64,000 bases of DNA from Geomonas subterranea (GTDB taxonomy: Bacteria > Desulfobacterota > Desulfuromonadia > Geobacterales > Geobacteraceae): contig NZ_CP077683.1 in the NCBI RefSeq assembly GCF_019063845.1, forward strand, positions 4,394,501-4,458,500. The letters run 5' to 3'. A model generated the notes under the pieces. That model searched no databases and was not told where the DNA came from. It saw nothing but the letters and a program-made list of their open reading frames with translations. Below are positions 10,837 to 17,977 of this stretch, one piece after another; positions within the stretch are counted from its first letter, which is position 1; each line of letters starts with the position of its first letter. The position numbers and the translations under genes are program-made.

Positions 10837-12158
10837 CTACCTGGCGCTTCCCCCCTGTTTTGCCTCTTCGAGTTTGCCGGTGACGTTGTTCCTGATCCAG
10901 GTCGGATCCCACCATTCGATAGGGTTTACCTCCTGCCCCGATATCATCACGCCGAAGTGGAGATGGTCGCCGCCGGCAAGGCCGGTATCACCGGTGTCGC
11001 CGATGATGTCCCCCTTTCGCACCTCTTCCCCTTCCTTCACCGCGATCCTGCTCAAATGGCCGTAGAGCGTCTGCAGGCCCAACCCATGGTCGATGATCAC
11101 GCACTGTCCGTAGATGCCGAGATCGTCGGCCCACACCACGCGCCCGCGGTTGGCGGCCGGCACCTTGGAATGGGCCAGCGAGGCGAGGTCGATCCCCAGG
11201 TGGTACTGCTCGTCAACCTGTTTCCCCTTGTAGAAGTAGCTGCGCAACTGGCTGAAGGTGCCGCGCGGCGCGGAGTTTGGGAGGCGCAGGAACTCCCCCT
11301 CCCAAAGGGGGTGGGTGAGGTCTTGAGGCCGACCTGGTACAGGGTCTTCCGGTCCGCCTGGCGACCTTCGCCGTTCACCTTGAGAAATATCTCCAGCGGA
11401 GTGGCCGCCTTGGGAAAGCGGTCCTTGAATTCGCTGGCAACCTTCTCGAGAAAGGCGTCCGATAGTTCGATCCGGTCCCTGGGGAAGGACTTTTCCAGGA
11501 CGTGGTAATAGATGCCGGTCAGCCGCTCGTTTCCCGCCCTGTCCACGGCCTGGACCTTGGGGATGAAGCGGTCCGGCGGCAGGTCGCTTGGGAAGGGGAA
11601 CAGGCAGGCGTAGTACCCCTCCGGCTGCCGGTACCCGGGGTAAAAACGGTCGGCGAAGGTCACCCCACTCCTTGCGAGGTCGCGGTTCACCGAGTAGACG
11701 ACCAACCCGGCACCACCGCGCGAGACGTTGTGGGCGGTGCTGAGGACGGCGACTGACGGCGGCTTGTTCTGATAGTCGAAGGTGAAGGACTGCTCGGTGC
11801 GGTTGCCCGAGCCGAACCCGTATATCGAGCGGTCCGTGGCCCGGATCTCCAGCCGGACCGCCCCTTCCTTGAGCCCGGGCTGGGGCGCAAGCCTGAAGGT
11901 CTCCGCCGCTTCCCTGGTTCCGGAGGGGAAATCCCTGCTCAGGACGGGAAAGCTCTTCTGTCCCTGCACCAGGTTCACACTCAACGATTTGAGCCCAGAC
12001 CGGTCGCGCAGTCTCAGTGCCAGATCGAGTTTGGAGGAGACGGGACCGCTCTGGCGTGAGAGCGCGAGGGCGGGGCCGGAGGTGTCGAGAAAGTAATACA
12101 CGCCGAAGCCGAGGAGAAGCAGGAGGATCAGGATGGCTGCAACAGCTGTCGTTTTCAT
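10837..12158 (-). pseudogene. M23 (LytM-type) metallopeptidase, disrupted by a one-base frameshift
   Basis: The reading starts at ATG 12158-12156 behind GGGGGAG and encodes a membrane anchor (residues 5-25, AVAAILILLLLLGFGVYYF) and a long beta-rich periplasmic region. It continues in frame to YQVGLKTSPTP. At the G run 11307-11311 (+ strand) the frame is lost. Reading on in the next frame gives LWEGEFLRLPNSAPRG and then a complete M23 catalytic domain: YHLGIDLAS with the zinc-binding His and Asp, TLYGHLS, and GGDHLHFGV. Restoring one C to the coding-strand run joins the parts seamlessly, so this is either a sequencing error or a very recent inactivation. The intact protein would be a periplasmic murein endopeptidase or an activator of amidases. 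Confidence 0.85.
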
Positions 12159-12342
12159 GGTTCTCCCCCTGGCGGCAGGCTCAGCATGCGCGCCTGCCGC
12201 TGTCGAGAAAATTAACCCACGTCGAGCACCACCGGATTTTAGCACCCGCCCCCTCGAAGTCCAGCCTGGGCGCGCCCTGGCGCTCGCCAAAAAAATATAT
12301 CGACCTCTGTAAAAAATTCAGACAGGTGGTATATTACTCATA

Positions 12343-12530
12343 AGCTAGCTAGCTGTAACAGAATGTCTCGGATAAGGAGGTAGCGGCATCGAAGTAAACT
12401 CCACTGAAGAGGATTCTAATTACCAGACAGCTGTACCAGCTCCGATGCCGAAAGCGTCGGGATGACCCCTGTAACGAGGGGATCGAGTAAAGAAAGAGGC
12501 CTTGCGTAGCGACAGCAGGCCTCTTTTCCA
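12343..12530 (+). ncRNA. Unrecognised structured RNA, copy 1 (about 190 nt, intrinsic terminator)
   Basis: Begins with AGCTAGCTAGCT about 8 nt after a TATATT -10 box (12330-12335), with CTGT 36 nt upstream. Segments shared with copy 2 at 13346 include CTCGGA, AAGGAGGTA, GCATC, AAACTCCAC and AGCTGTA. GCATCG (12386-12391) can pair with CGATGC (12443-12448). The same CGATGC can instead pair with GCGTCG (12454-12459), so two helices are mutually exclusive. GGAG (12376-12379) and CTCC (12399-12402) could add a pseudoknot. A CCCCT/AGGGG hairpin (12466-12481) and a terminator follow. It matches no family I know. It could be a riboswitch or attenuator for the lipoprotein gene, or a standalone sRNA. 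Confidence 0.6.
12493..12527 (+). terminator. Intrinsic terminator of structured RNA copy 1
   Basis: AAAGAGGCCT (12493-12502) pairs perfectly with AGGCCTCTTT (12517-12526) around a 14-nt loop, ending in four T residues. It lies about 140 nt before the lipoprotein start codon, so read-through could control that gene. Confidence 0.85.
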
Positions 12531-12668
12531 TTGTCACTGTCACAGGTGGTTGCGTCCCTGTCATGGACGAAGTAATCCGAGCATCTTACATGTGTCTTCT
12601 GCTATATTAGGAGAATCGGGATAGAATCATTTCCCATAAATACATCACATGTCATAGGAGGAATTGCG

Positions 12669-13202
12669 ATGAAGAGGATAACAGCGGCATTACTTGCCAT
12701 GGTGATAGCCATGGTTTCCCTGCAGGGGTGCTACGGCAAGATGGCACTGACCAGGAAGGTGTACCAGGTGAACGGCCAGGTCGGGGACAAGTACCTGCGC
12801 AGCCTGGTGACCTGGGTATTCATCATCGTTCCGGTGTACGGCATCGCGGCACTGGTCGACTTCGTGTTGTTCAACACCATCGAGTTCTGGAGCGGCCACA
12901 ACCCGGTCGCCCAGGGGGAAAAGGATTTTCAGTACAGCGAAAACGGCGACACCTTCAAGGTGCACGCTCAAAAAAGCGGGGATACCCTGCGCTACACATT
13001 CAACCGTTACCACGGTGATACCCATCTCGACACTCTGACCATCGACTGGAACGTGAAGACCGGCAACTCGGTGGCGTTACTGCGGGGGGGGGACAACGTG
13101 ACCCAGTATCAGGCGATGCGCAGCAAGGGAGGAGTACAGGTGACGAGCTCGGCTCCCGACGCTTTCAACCCGGGCCGGCAGGTGACGGCTCTGTACCAGT
13201 AG
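12669..13202 (+). CDS. DUF3332-type membrane lipoprotein
   Basis: A 177-residue protein with a lipoprotein signal peptide. The lipobox LQGC places the acylated Cys at residue 21. A hydrophobic segment at about residues 47-69 (SLVTWVFIIVPVYGIAALVDFVLF) and the following NTIEFWSGHNP resemble the DUF3332 family, whose function is unknown. The C-terminal half looks like a small beta-rich domain. The ribosome-binding sequence AGGAGG lies upstream of ATG 12669. The gene is flanked on both sides by copies of the same structured RNA, so it may be the unit those RNAs regulate. No enzymatic motif is visible. Confidence 0.75.
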   Translation: MKRITAALLAMVIAMVSLQGCYGKMALTRKVYQVNGQVGDKYLRSLVTWVFIIVPVYGIAALVDFVLFNTIEFWSGHNPVAQGEKDFQYSENGDTFKVHAQKSGDTLRYTFNRYHGDTHLDTLTIDWNVKTGNSVALLRGGDNVTQYQAMRSKGGVQVTSSAPDAFNPGRQVTALYQ

Positions 13203-13345
13203 AAGGGGAAGCACTCAGCGGCAGGAAGAGGTGTGGCAATGTTAGCGGATTCAAACTCATAGAGAAGGCAACTTAAGCAGTATACCTGGAAAAAAAAAAT
13301 TTCAATAGACTGTTTCTTTCAGTCCGCCGATGTTATGTTTGACTC

Positions 13346-13530
13346 AGCTAGCTAGCTAAGAGGGATCTCGGAAAAAGGAGGTAATCAGCATCAAAGAAAC
13401 TCCACCGATTCGGAATCTCACAACCTGAAGCTGTAGCCTCCCGGTGCCTACGGGCACTGGCAACCACCCTTGAAAAGGGTACCCAAGTAGACGCAAAAAA
13501 AGAAGGCCCGCCATCATGGCGGGCCTTTTC
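13346..13530 (+). ncRNA. Unrecognised structured RNA, copy 2 (about 185 nt, intrinsic terminator)
   Basis: A diverged homolog of the RNA at 12343. AGCTAGCTAGCT starts 7 nt after TATGTT (13334-13339), with CTGT again exactly 36 nt upstream. GCATC (13388-13392) can pair with GGTGC (13443-13447), retaining the copy 1 helix through a G-U pair. The competing hairpin is CCGGTGCC-TACG-GGCACTGG (13441-13460), 8 bp with a four-base loop. An ACCCTT/AAGGGT hairpin (13466-13480) and a strong terminator follow. The primary sequence differs while these helices are kept, which supports a real RNA. No coding gene follows on this strand for about 700 nt, which favours a standalone sRNA for this copy. Confidence 0.6.
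13503..13529 (+). terminator. Intrinsic terminator of structured RNA copy 2
   Basis: AAGGCCCGCC (13503-13512) pairs with GGCGGGCCTT (13518-13527) around a 5-nt loop, followed by TTCAATTTT. Confidence 0.9.
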
Positions 13531-13572
13531 AATTTTGTCTTTCTCTGGTTTCGGTTCAGTTGCAAAAGCGAA

Positions 13573-13604
13573 GGGGTTACGGCGTGTGCCGTAACCCCTT
13601 TTTT
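13573..13604 (+). terminator. Second strong hairpin terminator before tRNA-Thr
   Basis: GGGGTTACGGC (13573-13583) and GCCGTAACCCC (13588-13598) form a perfect 11-bp stem with loop GTGT, followed by six T residues on the + strand. It backs up the RNA terminator at 13503. The same hairpin lies immediately 3' of the minus-strand tRNA and may serve as its terminator, though the U tract is weaker on that strand. Confidence 0.85.
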
Positions 13605-13605
13605 C

Positions 13606-13681
13606 TGGAGCCGAAGAGCGGACTCGAACCGCCGACTTGCTGATTACGAATCAGCTACTCTACCAACTGAGTTACTCCGGC
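13606..13681 (-). tRNA. tRNA-Thr (anticodon CGT)
   Basis: A 76-nt cloverleaf on the minus strand. The acceptor GCCGGAG pairs with CTTCGGC, followed by discriminator T and an encoded CCA (13606-13608). The D arm is ACTC-AGTTGGTA-GAGT. The anticodon stem is GCTGA/TCAGC around loop TTCGTAA, giving anticodon CGT, which reads the ACG threonine codon. The T arm is GGCGG-TTCGAGT-CCGCT. Confidence 0.95.
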
Positions 13682-13703
13682 TGATCTGTTACCGAGGCTA
13701 ATC

Positions 13704-13732
13704 TATTTACCGTAAATCCCCCCCTCAGTCAA
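13704..13732 (-). promoter_or_regulatory. Promoter of tRNA-Thr
   Basis: On the minus strand, TTGACT (13732-13727) and TAAATA (13709-13704) are spaced 17 bp apart. The -10 box ends 22 nt upstream of the mature tRNA 5' end, leaving room for a short leader removed by RNase P. Confidence 0.7.
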
Positions 13733-14181
13733 TCTCATTCTAAATCCCCAACCTTCAACTTCCCCAGTCACCTCGGCTTGCGAGCGCATCCCCTCGCGCG
13801 GCACCTGGTTTTTTCACATAGCCGTCGACGTTTGTATTTGATCGAATTCATTACCACGTACAACAGATGCCGAGAGCAAGGCTCAATCGGACAGGTCAGG
13901 GGAAGCTGGCTGTGCTAATCGTGATGTTACCAAAACGTTATCATTGAGGATAAGTCTAACGATGGCGTACTCCGTGTTTTCGCTGCTCTCTAATGTTATA
14001 CCCCCGCCGGACGGCGGAGTTTGTCCCGTTTTGGAGAATTTATTTTCTTCAGTTAAAGTGCAATGCAAAAAAATTTTTAAAGAAAAAATGTCCAATTTGT
14101 TTCCATTTTATCCGGGTGGAGGGCCCTGCTCCGGGTGGAGGGTGCTGTTTGTAGGTACATTTCTTGCGGAGTCGCCCCCCT
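13733..14181 (+). other. Gene-free region upstream of cytochrome operon unit A
   Basis: I see no gene here. Visible elements are a GC hairpin CCGCCGGACGGCGG (14004-14017), an A/T-rich tract at about 14066-14097, and a 19-bp direct repeat whose two copies begin TCCGGGTGGAGGG at 14111 and 14130. The region probably holds the operon A promoter and operators, but I cannot assign a consensus promoter. I looked for a GEMM-type cyclic-dinucleotide riboswitch core and did not find one. From 14182 the sequence is shared with unit B. Confidence 0.4.
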
Positions 14182-14248
14182 TGTAGGACTATTTCGTACC
14201 TCTAAATCGTCCATAACCGCACGTGAGGACCAGGGACAGGGGAAGGTT

Positions 14249-17200
14249 ATGCTGAGAAAAACACTGGCTGTTCTGGCTGCTACGGCCGTCATATCGGGGG
14301 CGCTCTCATGGGCGGCAACATCGTTCCAGCTGCAGACCAAGCTGAACAACAGCGGCGGTACCCTCCAGATCCGCAACAACCCCGTCCAGACAGTGTCCGG
14401 CACGGTCGTGTACACCAACTTCACCACGGCGGAGCTGGTTCCGGTGAAGGTGACCGCCAACCCCGGCTACAAGATCACCAGTCTGACCAAGACGGGCGTG
14501 GCCCAGGTGATCGGCAACTACACGACCCACTACACCACCACCTTCAAGAAAGCTGACGGTTCGCCCCAGTCCCTGATCGCCGGCTTCACCGCCCAGAAGT
14601 ACACGGTCACCGGCACCGCCTACGGCCCGGGCGGCATCACCCCGGCCAGCACCCAGGTCACCTACAACGGCACCGCCGTGTTCACCGCCACCCCCAACGC
14701 CAACTCGGTCCTGACCGCCGTCAGCGGCGGCACCGCCACCACCCTCTCCGGCGGCGCGATCAGCTTCCCCTACCTCGGCCAGGCCAACATCACGGCCAGG
14801 AACGTAACCGGTCCTGCCGCCGTGACCGCGTCCTTCTCCGCGGTCGGCATCAGCGCCGGCGAGAATCAGACCGGGATGGTGGCCACGAAGGTGACCCTGA
14901 GGGGCTCCATGCAGGGGGGGGGCACCTTCACCTGGAACCAGGAGAGCGGCCCGGCGGTCACCCTGCTGCAAGCCAGCACGCTGAACCCGGACTTCGTGCC
15001 GATGGTGCTGGGGACCTACGTGTTCCGGGCCACCCAGTACATGAACGGCGTCGCGGTCTCCACCTCCACCACCCAGGTCAAGGTGGTGGACTCGCTGATC
15101 GACTCCATGAGAACCGACTGCAACGGCTGCCACTCCGCCACCGGCGTTTACCCGACCCCGATGGCCTTCACCCTGTGGTCCTCCTCGAACCACAAGTCCC
15201 TGGGCGTATCCTGCGTTTCCTGCCATACCACCGGTGCCATGCCGACCCCGGTCAACGTCTCGAGCGTCGACTCCAACACCTTCGTGAACCTGCAGGCCTC
15301 CGCTGGCCCCGTGGGCGATTACTTCTGCGCCGCCTGCCACACCGACTCGATTTTCTCCGGCTACGATCGCTCCATGCATAAGAAGATGGGCGTCACCTGT
15401 ACCTCCTGCCACAAGGGGGGAGCACACCAGCCCGAGGCGGACCCGGGCGTCTGCGCGGGTTGCCACTACAACGGCCTGGGGATCGTCCCCAACCACACGG
15501 TCGAGATCGGCAGGAACGTCCTCTGTATCTCCTGCCACAACCCGCACTCCAGCTTCGCGGCGGTACAGGGTGATCTCGAGACGCTGCACTACGGCAACAT
15601 GACCACCGGCGCCTACCCGGCCACCTACGTCACCTCGCGTTCGGCCTGCACCGACTGCCACTTCTCGACGGTCAGCAACCAGGCGATCCGCCAGGCATGG
15701 TACACCTCCGGCCACGCCAAGGGGAGCGCGCCGGCGTACTCCACCTACGACTTCAAGACCATGAACGGCTGCGTGCAGTGCCACACCACCACCGGCTTCG
15801 TGGCCTACTCCACCGCCAAGGTGACCACGGCCTGGGGCGACTCCGCGGACAAGACCAAGGAGATGGTCACCTGCCGCGCCTGCCACGTCGACATCGTCGC
15901 GGGTGCGCTGCGCACCATGGCGCCGTCCAAGCCGTTCGCCAACGAGCCCACCTACCTGAACCCGGCGGTGGGCGAGTCCAACCTCTGCATGACCTGCCAC
16001 AGCGGCACCAATACCGGCCAGGTGATCACGGACAAACTGCAGTCGAACGCGGACTTCACCAACCTCGCCTTCATACCGCCGCACTACGCAGTGTCGGCCG
16101 CCACCATGTATGCCAAGGGCGGCTACCACTTCCCGGGGCGCAGCTACGACCTGGGCGCCACCCACAGCAACCTCGGCTTCGACAACGCCAAGGGGCCCTG
16201 CATCATGTGCCACAGAAACGGCACCTACGGCCACTCCTTCAGAAGCGGGGTGAGCGCGATCTGCACCAACTGCCACGGCGCCAACATGCCGGAAGAGCAA
16301 CGCCAGCTGGCGCGCGATTCCTTCACGAGCCTTTTGGAAGTGCTGCGCGCGCAACTGGCGGCCAAGGGGTTCATCTACATGGAGAAGGCGCCGCACTTCA
16401 ACGAGCGTAACTGGGGCTCCGGTCAGCAGGGCGCGAACGTCATGGGCGCCGCCTTCAACTACGCACTCCTGGTGCGGGAGCTCGGCTCCTTCGGCCACAA
16501 CCCGCGCTACTCGAAACAGCTCGCCATGGACTCCATCGACATCCTGGACAACGGCGTCATCGACGACTCGGTGACCACGCTGGCGGTGCCGACGCTGCGG
16601 GATGCGGGCGCCATCAGCCAGGCGGTGGCCGATTCCGTCGTCGCCTACAAGGCGCGCAACCTGTGCATCACCTGCCACGGCGGCTCCGCTTCGACCCCGA
16701 GCCCGATGGCGACCAACCAGCATGCTACCCACATCACCGCGGTCTACGGCCCGGGCGCCTACCTGGGGAGCGAGTACACCGTCTGCCAGGCGTGCCACAT
16801 CGGAACCACCGCCACCCACAACAACGGCTCGCCGGACTTGAAGAGCGGCGACGGCTCGCTGTGCATGGGTTGCCATGCGGGTCAGCTGGTGGACTGGAAG
16901 ACCACCGCCCGCATCGAGTGCACCGTCTGCCACGCTCAGAACGCCGCGGTGCTCCCCAACGGCACCCAGGCGCCGTTCAAGGCGTACTTCGGCACCAAGG
17001 GTCACGGCCGCTTCGCGGTGTCGAACCAGTGCACCGTGTGCCACGACCGGAACGCCACCCACATCACGGGGACCCTGGGCGACAGCAAGCGCCTCTTGAT
17101 GACCAACGACAACACGCTGTGCGCCTCGTGCCACAACAACGCCGCGGTGGTCCCTGCGCGCATCCTGAACCTCGGCACGCACGTCACCAAGGACAACATG

Positions 17201-17884
17201 GAGATCGCCTGCCGCGAGTGCCACGACACGCACGGCACCGGGAACCTCTCCATGATCAGGGGCGAGATCCGGGGCTTCAACATCGCGTACACCGACCGTG
17301 TGAACACGCTGGTGGAGACCATCTACAACCGCGGCCTGTGCCAGGTCTGCCACACGAAGACCAACTACTACCGCGCCGGCGTTCCGGAGTCGAGCCACTT
17401 CACTTCGGGGTGCCTTGACTGCCACACCCACACCAGCGCGGGCGGCGCCTTCAAGCCGATTGGCGGCGGCTGCGACTCCTGCCACGGCTACCCGCCGGCA
17501 CCGAAGAACACGGCGACCGGGTTCGGAAGCTACGCCAACTGGGCCAACGCGCGCTTCGAGGACTACTCGGGCGGCGGCGGCGCGCACCTCGTCGCGGCGC
17601 ACATCTCTCCGTTTGCCAAGGCGGAAGAGGGGTGGACGAACTGCACGGTGTGCCACAACGGCGGCGCCACGGGGCTCACGCCGTACCACAAGATGGTGAC
17701 GCCGGTTAAGGAGCACATCGAGAACGTGACGGTGCTGGTGGACAACAGCCTGCGCTTCGCGAACAGCTTCACCATCTACACCGGTGCCAAGCTGACCAGC
17801 GTTCCGGGGGCGAACCAGACCGGCAGCTGCTTCAACATCGCCTGCCACATGAGCCCGTCGGCACGGTGGAGCACCGAGCGGTAG
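14249..17884 (+). CDS. 24-heme c-type cytochrome with N-terminal Ig-like region (unit A)
   Basis: A 1211-residue exported cytochrome. ATG 14249 follows AGGGGAAGG and begins the signal peptide MLRKTLAVLAATAVISGALSWA; the frame is open to 14135, but the paralog starts at this same Met. Residues of about 25-290 are beta-rich, Ig-like repeats with no heme. From C291 on I count 23 CXXCH motifs and one CX4CH (CFNIACH near the C-terminus). The last 370 or so residues, including CDSCHGYPPAP and RFEDYSGGGGAHLVAAH, are shared with the next gene. It is probably a periplasmic, outer-membrane or extracellular electron carrier. It is the first gene of unit A, and its near-identical paralog is at 38306. Confidence 0.92.
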   Translation: MLRKTLAVLAATAVISGALSWAATSFQLQTKLNNSGGTLQIRNNPVQTVSGTVVYTNFTTAELVPVKVTANPGYKITSLTKTGVAQVIGNYTTHYTTTFKKADGSPQSLIAGFTAQKYTVTGTAYGPGGITPASTQVTYNGTAVFTATPNANSVLTAVSGGTATTLSGGAISFPYLGQANITARNVTGPAAVTASFSAVGISAGENQTGMVATKVTLRGSMQGGGTFTWNQESGPAVTLLQASTLNPDFVPMVLGTYVFRATQYMNGVAVSTSTTQVKVVDSLIDSMRTDCNGCHSATGVYPTPMAFTLWSSSNHKSLGVSCVSCHTTGAMPTPVNVSSVDSNTFVNLQASAGPVGDYFCAACHTDSIFSGYDRSMHKKMGVTCTSCHKGGAHQPEADPGVCAGCHYNGLGIVPNHTVEIGRNVLCISCHNPHSSFAAVQGDLETLHYGNMTTGAYPATYVTSRSACTDCHFSTVSNQAIRQAWYTSGHAKGSAPAYSTYDFKTMNGCVQCHTTTGFVAYSTAKVTTAWGDSADKTKEMVTCRACHVDIVAGALRTMAPSKPFANEPTYLNPAVGESNLCMTCHSGTNTGQVITDKLQSNADFTNLAFIPPHYAVSAATMYAKGGYHFPGRSYDLGATHSNLGFDNAKGPCIMCHRNGTYGHSFRSGVSAICTNCHGANMPEEQRQLARDSFTSLLEVLRAQLAAKGFIYMEKAPHFNERNWGSGQQGANVMGAAFNYALLVRELGSFGHNPRYSKQLAMDSIDILDNGVIDDSVTTLAVPTLRDAGAISQAVADSVVAYKARNLCITCHGGSASTPSPMATNQHATHITAVYGPGAYLGSEYTVCQACHIGTTATHNNGSPDLKSGDGSLCMGCHAGQLVDWKTTARIECTVCHAQNAAVLPNGTQAPFKAYFGTKGHGRFAVSNQCTVCHDRNATHITGTLGDSKRLLMTNDNTLCASCHNNAAVVPARILNLGTHVTKDNMEIACRECHDTHGTGNLSMIRGEIRGFNIAYTDRVNTLVETIYNRGLCQVCHTKTNYYRAGVPESSHFTSGCLDCHTHTSAGGAFKPIGGGCDSCHGYPPAPKNTATGFGSYANWANARFEDYSGGGGAHLVAAHISPFAKAEEGWTNCTVCHNGGATGLTPYHKMVTPVKEHIENVTVLVDNSLRFANSFTIYTGAKLTSVPGANQTGSCFNIACHMSPSARWSTER

Positions 17885-17914
17885 GAGAGGACAAGTAGCA
17901 AAGCCGCACCGTTT

Positions 17915-17940
17915 CTGAATCAACGGAAGATTCAGCTTTT
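17915..17940 (+). terminator. Weak intercistronic hairpin after the 24-heme gene
   Basis: CTGAATC (17915-17921) and GATTCAG (17929-17935) with a 7-nt loop, followed by CTTTT. It probably causes partial termination or processing inside the operon. Confidence 0.45.
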
Positions 17941-17977
17941 ATACAATGACGAAGCAGGACACCAAGAGGAGGAGAAA

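Noticed and set aside
13733..14248. GEMM (cyclic-dinucleotide) riboswitch upstream of the cytochrome operon
   Set aside because: These riboswitches often precede Geobacter cytochrome genes, so I looked for the conserved core here and at 37881-38305, but neither region has it. The two RNAs at 12343 and 13346 also do not match it.
14135..14248. Longer N-terminus for the first 24-heme cytochrome
   Set aside because: It places 38 residues before a complete signal peptide. The unit B paralog is open only from the equivalent Met, and the ribosome-binding sequence precedes that Met.
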